Shown: positions 7,527 through 12,357 of the stretch, in pieces
How the letters are laid out: every line of letters begins with the position of its first letter
How positions within the stretch are numbered: position 1 is the first letter of the stretch
Assembly (NCBI GenBank): GCA_903884125.1
Contig: CAISDR010000619.1
Span: 1 to 12,357 of the forward strand
Direction of reading: 5' to 3'
DNA length: 12,357 nt
Source of the DNA: an uncultured bacterium
GTDB taxonomy: Bacteria; Pseudomonadota; Alphaproteobacteria; CAISDR01
Notes under the pieces: model-generated
Seen by the model: the letters and a program-made list of their open reading frames with translations, nothing else
Told to the model about the DNA's origin: nothing
The model's database searches: none
Program-made: the position numbers and the translations under genes

Positions 7527-7559
7527 ATGTCAGTCGTGGGATATTTGCGATATGGATGA
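7527..7559 (+). other. Possible short leader ORF overlapping the start of the TPR gene
   Basis: An ATG at 7527 opens a ten-codon frame (MSVVGYLRYG, stop TGA 7557-7559). It has a better ribosome site (AAAGAGGA, 7508-7515, eleven bases upstream) than the ATG at 7552 of the TPR gene, and its stop lies inside the second and third codons of that gene. It may couple translation of the TPR gene, or it may mark the true start if a one-base error or frameshift lies between the two. It has no recognisable protein identity. Confidence 0.3.
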
Positions 7560-8985
7560 AACTAACCGATCCCAGGGTCTGGCCCAGCTGGCGATGGCGC
7601 GCCTGCTGGCCAATAGGGATTTGTGTTCTGCTGCTGCGGACCTTGCCATGCAGGTTATTGCAATGTCGCCTGAAATGGCAGATGCCTGGGCATTATTTGG
7701 TGCTGTAAATATGAAGCCTACACCGCTTAGGCGCGCTGTCATTATCAACCCTGACCATTGCGATGCATTGACCGATCTTGCGCAGATGACTGGCGGCGAG
7801 CCTGCTGCAATTTTTTTTGAAGCAGCACTAAAGTCAGATCCAGGATACCTGCCAGCGTTGACCAATTATGGATTGTGGCTTCAAAACCGCGGGCAATCAG
7901 CAGCCGCACTGCCCTATCTGGCCGACTGTGTTGCAATTGATCCCGGACACGATGTCTTCTGGTCGAATCTTTCAACAACCGCCATTGGTGCTGGCTTTCC
8001 TGATTCCGGCATTCGAACAGCAAACCGTGCGCTGACCATCCGACCTGAAGCGGCGGCAGCACAATATAACCTTGGCATGTCGCACCTGATGCGCGGGGAA
8101 CTGGAAAAAGGGTTCATTGGACATGAATCGCGCTTTGCTGCGGGCGCTGTACCCGACCCGCACATTCCAGGAAATCGATGGCACGGTGAAATCGCGCCGG
8201 AAGACATTCTGTTGGTCTATGCTGAACAAGGATTGGGCGACAGCTTGCTCTTTGTACGCTTCGTTCCCGAAGCAAGTCGCCGGGTCAGACGGCTTATACT
8301 ATTGGTACAGCCGGAACTGGTGGGCCTTTTTCAACCGATTGCCGGGGCCTTCCTTGTTCTGCCATTTGGGACGTCACTGCCTGAATATGATCTGATCTGT
8401 CCTTTGATGAGCCTGGGGCTTGTCCTGGGCGCCCGAATAGATCAGATCCCGCCCCCGCCGGCGCTTTTGGTTGATCCGATCGCGAAAGCGGAATTCCAGA
8501 GACGATTGTCAAAGCTGCCAGGACTGAAGGTGGGCCTGGTATGGCAAGGAAATCCCGCTTTCCCTGGCGACCGGACACGATCAATTCCTTTAGCCAGTTT
8601 GCGTCCGTTGGCCAGTGTGCCATTTGTAACGTTGATCAGCCTGCAAAAAGAGTCCACCCCAACGCCGCACACCGATGTTCCCGAATTAGTAAACTGGATG
8701 GATGAAATTTCTAATCTAACACAAACCGCCGCTTTGATTGAATCTCTGGATCTGATTATTGCAGTCGACACAATGCTGGGGCATTTATCAGGTAATCTGG
8801 GAAAGCCGGTCTGGATAATGAACAGGTTCAATACATGCTGGCGTTGGTTTCTTGATCGGAGCGACAGCCCCTGGTATCCGACATTAACCTTATTTCGACA
8901 GTCGACTCCCGGCGACTGGGATGATGTAATTGGCCACGTGGCCGAAGAATTGGCAAAGTATGTCAGCCATCGGCTTGGAAAATGA
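7552..8985 (+). CDS. TPR protein with glycosyltransferase family 9-like C-terminal domain
   Basis: This 477-residue protein has degenerate tetratricopeptide repeats in about residues 10-195, with recurring A-x-x-x-x-A-I-x-x-x-P elements (for example RAVIINPDHCDAL, AALKSDPGYLPAL, DCVAIDPGHDVFW, RALTIRPEAAAAQYNLG). A Rossmann-type glycosyltransferase region follows (about 215-470), with AEQGLGDSLLFVRF (224-237), GLVWQGNPAFPGDRTRS (327-343) and VDTMLGHLSGNLGKPVW (405-421), then the RWFLDRSDSPWYP block (430-443). This architecture is common in alphaproteobacteria and is often linked to flagellin or surface-polymer glycosylation; the acceptor here is unknown. The ATG at 7552 is the only usable in-frame start; its Shine-Dalgarno is weak (GGGA, 7538-7541) and a short leader ORF overlaps it. 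A membrane-protein pair follows after 52 bases and may be co-transcribed. Confidence 0.85.
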   Translation: MDETNRSQGLAQLAMARLLANRDLCSAAADLAMQVIAMSPEMADAWALFGAVNMKPTPLRRAVIINPDHCDALTDLAQMTGGEPAAIFFEAALKSDPGYLPALTNYGLWLQNRGQSAAALPYLADCVAIDPGHDVFWSNLSTTAIGAGFPDSGIRTANRALTIRPEAAAAQYNLGMSHLMRGELEKGFIGHESRFAAGAVPDPHIPGNRWHGEIAPEDILLVYAEQGLGDSLLFVRFVPEASRRVRRLILLVQPELVGLFQPIAGAFLVLPFGTSLPEYDLICPLMSLGLVLGARIDQIPPPPALLVDPIAKAEFQRRLSKLPGLKVGLVWQGNPAFPGDRTRSIPLASLRPLASVPFVTLISLQKESTPTPHTDVPELVNWMDEISNLTQTAALIESLDLIIAVDTMLGHLSGNLGKPVWIMNRFNTCWRWFLDRSDSPWYPTLTLFRQSTPGDWDDVIGHVAEELAKYVSHRLGK

Positions 8986-9000
8986 ATAACCACATTTTGA

Positions 9001-9026
9001 CTGATGTAGTATTTTAGCTTCATCAG
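9001..9026 (+). repeat. Inverted repeat CTGATG/CATCAG in the leader of the coiled-coil gene pair
   Basis: CTGATG (9001-9006) and CATCAG (9021-9026) are perfect complements. Inside them AG (9008-9009) can pair with CT (9018-9019) across a T-T mismatch, leaving an 8-base loop TATTTTAG. The structure ends two bases before the AGG ribosome site (9029-9031) of the gene at 9038. It is therefore placed either as a DNA operator or as an RNA hairpin that could influence translation. There is no T-run after it, so termination is unlikely. Confidence 0.35.
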
Positions 9027-9037
9027 ACAGGTTAGCA

Positions 9038-9586
9038 ATGAACGTAATTTGGGTCGCATTTTCCGTTGCCGTTGGGCTGGTCATCCTGGTCGAGGGATTA
9101 CGGGCGCTGCTGCCTTCCATTTTGCGCAATACGCCAAAAGCTGCACGGATGGTTACTGATCGGGCAGTAAAGGAAGCCGAATACCTTAACCGGCGCGAAG
9201 AGGCCCAGACCCTGGTCATGACACGAAATCAGTTGATCAATGACCGAACCGAACTTGAAACCAAACTTGCCCGGCTCGAAGATCGTCAGATGCTGCTGGA
9301 TATCTCGCGCCCATTGCTTGTGGTTGAAATGGGCGAACCGCGTGGCGAAAACCGGCTGTTTCGCGCTGGCGTTTCAAATCGTTTTGCGGTTTCAAATCGA
9401 ATCCCGCCCAGTTTGTTTGATGGCCCCCTGAATAAAGTCTGGGCCCGCGAAAATCTGGTCGAGATATGGACTTCGTCTTTGGCACAGGCCAAGACAATGG
9501 TCGAGAATGCCTACCCAAAGGCGCGCGGTTTTGAAGTTGTCTTTTTTGGCGAGGCTGATGCAGGGAACGCTGGAGAGAAATCATGA
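9038..9586 (+). CDS. Membrane-anchored coiled-coil protein of unknown function (first of a tandem pair)
   Basis: I do not recognise this 182-residue protein. It has an N-terminal transmembrane helix (about residues 3-27), a charged helical stretch likely to form a coiled coil (about 42-88), and a small C-terminal domain (about 91-170). Residues 134-167 of that domain align without gaps to residues 132-165 of the next gene product, sharing W135, A136, W144, L148, A151, P160, F165 and V167. About 20 extra residues precede this block here compared with the partner. The start is supported by AGG at 9029-9031 and by the membrane helix beginning directly after it. The stop overlaps the next start as ATGA, so both proteins are probably made together and may form a complex. 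With one N-terminal helix, the C-terminal domain may face the cytoplasm or the periplasm; the sequence does not decide. Confidence 0.75.
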   Translation: MNVIWVAFSVAVGLVILVEGLRALLPSILRNTPKAARMVTDRAVKEAEYLNRREEAQTLVMTRNQLINDRTELETKLARLEDRQMLLDISRPLLVVEMGEPRGENRLFRAGVSNRFAVSNRIPPSLFDGPLNKVWARENLVEIWTSSLAQAKTMVENAYPKARGFEVVFFGEADAGNAGEKS

Positions 9587-10125
9587 TCTCTGTCGATTTC
9601 CTTTACATCCTTATGCTGGTTTTCATCTATGGCGCTTTGGTGCTTATGCTGTTTCGGTTGCGACGGGTGTTGGCACATCACGACCAGCAGATGACTGAAA
9701 TAAATCAGACTGTCGCTGTTTTCGAGCAGGAAAGTGCGCGGATGGCAGATTATGAAGAACAGCGCAGAAGTGAAATAGAGGTCATTCAGCAGGAAATCAC
9801 AGATTTGAATGCAAAAATTGCAGCGATCGAAGAGAACCTTTCGGAAGAAAAGCTGGCGGCACGGACGCGCCTTTATATGGCCAGTGAAAGACGCACCACC
9901 AGCGATACGGAATTTTTGGTAAAGGTCACCAATGACCGTATGACGGTCGCCACCCGCCCTGCGGCCTATGCCCAATCCTGGGCCAACGGACGCTACTATG
10001 TTCTGTGGGCGACGAACCTTGACACAGCAACGGCCTCGGCCAATGCGCGCTTCCCGCAAAGTGCGAATTTTGCGGTGGAGCATGTAGAACGATCGCAATT
10101 CGGTGTTGGCGACCGGCACGGTTAG
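9583..10125 (+). CDS. Membrane-anchored coiled-coil protein of unknown function (second of a tandem pair)
   Basis: This 180-residue protein repeats the architecture of its upstream neighbour: a transmembrane helix at about residues 5-25, a basic RLRR just after it, a clear coiled coil (about 33-95, rich in E, Q and I/L heptads such as EIEVIQQEITDLNAKIAAIEENL), and a C-terminal domain with W133, A134, W142, L146, A149, P158, F163 and V165 at the same spacings as in the partner. RLRR after the helix favours a cytoplasmic coiled coil by the positive-inside rule. The start has GGAGAG (9572-9577) five bases upstream and overlaps the previous stop. The pair is best explained as an old tandem duplication. 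Function is unknown; the proteins could scaffold a membrane structure or assist the glycosyltransferase-type protein upstream. Confidence 0.75.
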   Translation: MISVDFLYILMLVFIYGALVLMLFRLRRVLAHHDQQMTEINQTVAVFEQESARMADYEEQRRSEIEVIQQEITDLNAKIAAIEENLSEEKLAARTRLYMASERRTTSDTEFLVKVTNDRMTVATRPAAYAQSWANGRYYVLWATNLDTATASANARFPQSANFAVEHVERSQFGVGDRHG

Positions 10126-10199
10126 CCGCTAAGAGCATCCAAGCGTAACTAATTACCACATCCGGCCGTAACTTTCATCTAAGCGCATATCCGCTTTAT

Positions 10200-10205
10200 G
10201 GGAGA
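10200..10205 (+). promoter_or_regulatory. Shine-Dalgarno that decides a TTG start
   Basis: GGGAGA lies five bases before the TTG at 10211, while the ATG at 10198 is in another frame. There is no in-frame ATG near the beginning of the sulfite-oxidase-like gene, so this site supports TTG. A short inverted repeat AAGCG/CGCTT (10181-10185 and 10192-10196) lies just upstream in the 85-base gap and may be chance. Confidence 0.5.
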
Positions 10206-10210
10206 TCGCA

Positions 10211-10948
10211 TTGAACGCGCGCCTTTTTGATCGATTGCCCTCGTTTTCAGGCGATCCCATTGAATCACCAGACCCCAGCGAAAAAATTGGATTGCTGGAT
10301 GTCAACCGACGCTATCTGGCCGCAAAATTGCGCCAGGCAGAACAGGGTTGCTTTCTGATACCCGGTCACAAGCCGTCAAGCCGGTTGGCTGATCGCCTGC
10401 CCCCTGGTCAGTCGCTTGTACGCAAATGGCCGGTGCTTGATTTGAATATCCGTCCAAAAGTGAATGAAACATCCTGGCGACTGTCAATTGACGGGCTTGT
10501 TCATCAGCCAGCGACGATTTCATTTGCGAACCTGCGCGCCCTGCCCCAGACCCGCCTGGCGCCCGACATTCACTGTGTCACATCGTGGTCGCGGTTTGAC
10601 ATGGATTTTTCGGGCGTATTGATGCGTGAAATTCTCGAACGCGTACGACCGAAAGAAGATGCCCGCTATGTGCTGGTCCACAGTCTTGATGGCTACACCA
10701 CCAATCTTTCGATGGCGCAGCTTTCGAGGCCGAATGTGATGTTGGCGTCCGCATTTGAAGGCAAACCGTTGAACGGCCTCCATGGCGGCCCGGTTCGACT
10801 GATCGTGCCCGATCTCTATTTCTGGAAAAGCGCCAAATGGGTTCGCCGAATTGAATTCCGCTCGGTTATGACCCCGGGCTTCTGGGAAACCCGGGGCTAT
10901 CACAGAAATGGCGATCCGTGGCGTCAGGAACGCTACAGCCGCGACTGA
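10211..10948 (+). CDS. Sulfite oxidase-like molybdopterin-dependent oxidoreductase, cytosolic
   Basis: This 245-residue protein belongs to the sulfite oxidase/YedY fold family and consists of little more than the molybdenum-cofactor domain. C122 in IHCVTSWSRFD is the expected molybdenum ligand. The later family segments are present: LHGGPVRLIVP (190-200), the YFWKSAKWVRRIEF block (203-216) and GFWETRGYHRNGDPW (223-237). There is no Tat or other signal peptide, no cytochrome b5 or c domain, and no dimerisation domain, so it resembles the short cytosolic members often annotated as sulfite-oxidase-like. The redox partner and substrate are unknown; reduction of oxidised methionine, as for YedY (MsrP), is not established for this branch. 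Translation starts at TTG with a good ribosome site. The gene converges with the small minus-strand gene 33 bases downstream. Confidence 0.88.
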   Translation: MNARLFDRLPSFSGDPIESPDPSEKIGLLDVNRRYLAAKLRQAEQGCFLIPGHKPSSRLADRLPPGQSLVRKWPVLDLNIRPKVNETSWRLSIDGLVHQPATISFANLRALPQTRLAPDIHCVTSWSRFDMDFSGVLMREILERVRPKEDARYVLVHSLDGYTTNLSMAQLSRPNVMLASAFEGKPLNGLHGGPVRLIVPDLYFWKSAKWVRRIEFRSVMTPGFWETRGYHRNGDPWRQERYSRD

Positions 10949-10981
10949 CGTCCTGGCCTGCCATGTTTCAGACTAGTATTA

Positions 10982-11173
10982 TCAGGCGTATGTATCGACG
11001 TTCTGACCCTTGCCAGGACCGGCTGCGGGCGTAGTTGAACTGCTTGCAATCTGTTGTGAAGCTGCCACGGTCTGTGTAACGACGCTGGCAATTGTTTTGG
11101 CTGACTGCTGGGCAATTTTTGCGCCAACGATGGCCAGATCCGGGTTTGGCCCGTCCAAATTGATGCTCGACAT
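10982..11173 (-). CDS. Small 63-residue protein, YjfB-like (putative motility protein) by pattern
   Basis: On the minus strand, ATG at 11173-11171 is preceded by AAGGGA (about 11185-11180 on the complement) at good spacing. The product has a short N-terminus, an Ala/Gln/Thr/Val-rich amphipathic helix (about residues 14-46), a Pro/Gly linker and the ending GKGQNVDTYA. The plan of short helix plus terminal G-x-G-x-[NS]-[VI]-D recalls the YjfB family of putative motility proteins, but this is a resemblance in layout and I cannot confirm homology. It has no signal peptide or membrane helix. An upstream in-frame ATG at 11266 would add 31 residues of dissimilar composition and is less likely. The gene stands alone, convergent with the sulfite-oxidase-like gene and divergent from the transporter. 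Confidence 0.6.
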   Translation of the reverse strand: MSSINLDGPNPDLAIVGAKIAQQSAKTIASVVTQTVAASQQIASSSTTPAAGPGKGQNVDTYA

Positions 11174-11223
11174 TAGTTTCCCTTTCTGGGTCTGAACTTC
11201 TACACCAGAATAATCGAGGCATC

Positions 11224-11238
11224 GGGTTAAGAAAACCC
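11224..11238. repeat. Inverted repeat GGGTT/AACCC in the divergent intergenic region
   Basis: GGGTT (11224-11228) and AACCC (11234-11238) flank a 5-base spacer in the 214-base gap between the small minus-strand gene and the transporter gene. It lies about 50 bases upstream of the small gene's start, a position that suits an operator. The rest of the gap (11174-11387) is AT-richer than the genes and must hold two divergent promoters, but I cannot point to a convincing -35/-10 pair in it. Confidence 0.25.
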
Positions 11239-11387
11239 TAAAATTGCCGGAAACGCGGATAAACATAGTTAACAGCCCTGCCTACAAATTCCTTGGCATC
11301 AGGACGGGATTGATGAAACCATCGGCCGTTCCAAAGGCTTGAAAATTGGACTTGTATTTTTGCCTGCTATTCCAAGGGGTTATATTT

Positions 11388-12357
11388 ATGGATGCCAGTT
11401 CCGCTTACGATGCCGAACACAAAACAGGTCTAACACCCAGGCGTGCAAGCTTGGTGGTCGCAATCTGCCTGGCAACCTGGACCCTGACCAATATGGATCA
11501 GGCCCTGTTTGGCTACGCCATCCCCGGTATCCTGTCGGAATTCCAGCAGCCACTGCAGACAATCGGCACGGTTCTGACCATTTCGTTCGTTTCGGCGGCC
11601 GGACTGGTAGTTTTCGCTGGCATTGCCGCAGATCGTTGGGGCCGAGTACCTACCCTGGTTGTTCTGCTGGCAGGTTCCGCGCTGTTGGTTGGTCTACAGG
11701 GCATGGCGAATGATATTGTCACACTTACCGTCCTGCGTGCCCTGGCTTTTGGATTAAGCGGCGGCCTTGCCCCGATTACAAATGCGCTGGTTGTCGAGTC
11801 CGTAAATGAACGCTGGCGCGGGGTTGCTGCCGGTGTCCTGCAATGTGGCTATCCATTAGGCTGGTTTCTTGCAGCAATATTTGCGGCCCCCCTGCTTGGT
11901 CAATATGGCTGGCGGGCCATCTGCCTGATTGCGTTTGGCGTTATTCCGACGAGCCTTGTTTTGGGCTGGGCGCTAAAGCGGATACAACCGAATCATATCT
12001 CGTTAAGTCAGCCAACCCCGGTGCACAAGACCGAACCAACAGTCGGTCAGCAATTAAGCGCATTGTTTTCGCCGCAGTTCCGGCGCAACAGCCTTGCATC
12101 GGCAGCAATGTTTTTTCTGTTTGGTGGTGCTTACGCAGGTTCCGCATTTTTCTTCCCGACATTTTTTGCTCAGGCGCGCGGCTATAGCGAAGCAGATGCC
12201 GCCGCATTGGTTGGCCTGTCCAATGGCATTGGCGTGTTTGGTTATCTGGCGGCAGCCTTTGTGGGTGAATTCATCATGGCGCGCCAGCGTGTATTTGTAC
12301 TGTGGTGTCTGGGTGGTGCGGCCGGGCTGTTAGGTCTGTTCTGGCTGTCAAACGGTC
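11388..12357 (+). CDS. MFS transporter, 3'-truncated by window
   Basis: The frame from ATG 11388 stays open to the window end, giving 323 codons of what should be a roughly 400-450-residue, 12-helix carrier. AAGGGG at 11374-11379 is a good ribosome site eight bases upstream. Helix 1 begins near residue 20 and contains M36-D37-Q38 within TWTLTNMDQALFGYAIP. The loop between helices 2 and 3 carries the MFS signature GIAADRWGR (78-86), and helix 4 contains LRALAFGLSGGLAP (116-129). A central cytoplasmic linker (about 196-232) follows helix 6. The Asp in helix 1 and the form of the signature recall the aromatic-acid/sialic-acid/organic-acid branch of the superfamily, so a carboxylate substrate is plausible but not shown. 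It is not in the oxalate operon and is divergent from the small minus-strand gene. Confidence 0.92.
   Translation, partial: MDASSAYDAEHKTGLTPRRASLVVAICLATWTLTNMDQALFGYAIPGILSEFQQPLQTIGTVLTISFVSAAGLVVFAGIAADRWGRVPTLVVLLAGSALLVGLQGMANDIVTLTVLRALAFGLSGGLAPITNALVVESVNERWRGVAAGVLQCGYPLGWFLAAIFAAPLLGQYGWRAICLIAFGVIPTSLVLGWALKRIQPNHISLSQPTPVHKTEPTVGQQLSALFSPQFRRNSLASAAMFFLFGGAYAGSAFFFPTFFAQARGYSEADAAALVGLSNGIGVFGYLAAAFVGEFIMARQRVFVLWCLGGAAGLLGLFWLSNG

Noticed and set aside
8442..9059. 205-residue open frame on the minus strand
   Set aside because: It lies antisense to the conserved glycosyltransferase-like domain; its translation has no recognisable motif and no ribosome site stood out.
9511..10119. 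202-residue open frame on the minus strand
   Set aside because: It is antisense to the coiled-coil pair, whose frames have ribosome sites, an ATGA overlap and internal homology; the minus frame is a composition shadow.
11174..11266. N-terminal extension of the small minus-strand gene to an ATG at 11266
   Set aside because: The added residues differ in composition from the rest, and the internal ATG at 11173 has a clear AAGGGA ribosome site.
11346..11373. TTGGAC and TATTCC with 16-base spacing as a promoter for the transporter
   Set aside because: The transcript would begin at or after the AAGGGG ribosome site at 11374-11379, leaving that site out of the mRNA.
11339..12187. Open frames of 124 and 114 residues at 11339-11713 and 11843-12187
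   Set aside because: Both are other frames of the MFS transporter, which runs uninterrupted from 11388 with membrane helices and the DRWGR signature.
1..12357. CRISPR array, tRNA, rRNA, insertion sequence or prophage
   Set aside because: I saw no repeat-spacer pattern, no cloverleaf-like segment in the intergenic gaps, and no transposase, integrase or phage protein motifs.

Overview
The window looks like chromosomal DNA of an alphaproteobacterium, possibly a marine or Rhodospirillales-like lineage. Gene density is high, neighbouring genes are joined by ATGA overlaps, base composition is moderate by eye, and the set includes a malate synthase G, a cytosolic sulfite-oxidase-like protein and a TPR/glycosyltransferase fusion. 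The placement rests on gene content only. I see no tRNA, rRNA, insertion sequence, CRISPR array or phage gene.

Left half (1-6820): five genes read rightward with 4-bp overlap to 30-bp gaps, so they probably form one transcript. They encode a fumarylacetoacetate-hydrolase-family protein (5' end outside the window), a PanE/ApbA-family reductase, an acyl-CoA synthetase that closely resembles the oxalyl-CoA synthetases AAE3 (plants) and Pcs60 (yeast), malate synthase G (glcB), and a membrane-anchored M20 peptidase of the PM20D1/CPS1 type. Ligase, reductase and malate synthase together read as a compact oxalate assimilation or detoxification route: oxalate to oxalyl-CoA to glyoxylate to malate. 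The oxalyl-CoA reductase known from Methylobacterium is also a PanE paralogue (PanE2). This module is the most interesting content of the window.

Middle (6821-10125): a small possibly STAS-like protein, a TPR protein with a glycosyltransferase-family-9-like C-terminus, and two overlapping genes for small membrane-anchored coiled-coil proteins. The C-terminal blocks of that pair align without gaps, so the two appear to be a diverged tandem duplication carrying an unnamed domain. Short inverted repeats lie in the leaders of several of these genes.

Right end (10126-12357): a cytosolic sulfite-oxidase-like molybdopterin protein starting at TTG; a convergent 63-residue protein on the minus strand that recalls YjfB-type putative motility proteins; and, divergent from it, the first 323 codons of an MFS transporter cut off by the window edge. 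The middle and right genes show no clear functional link to the oxalate module.
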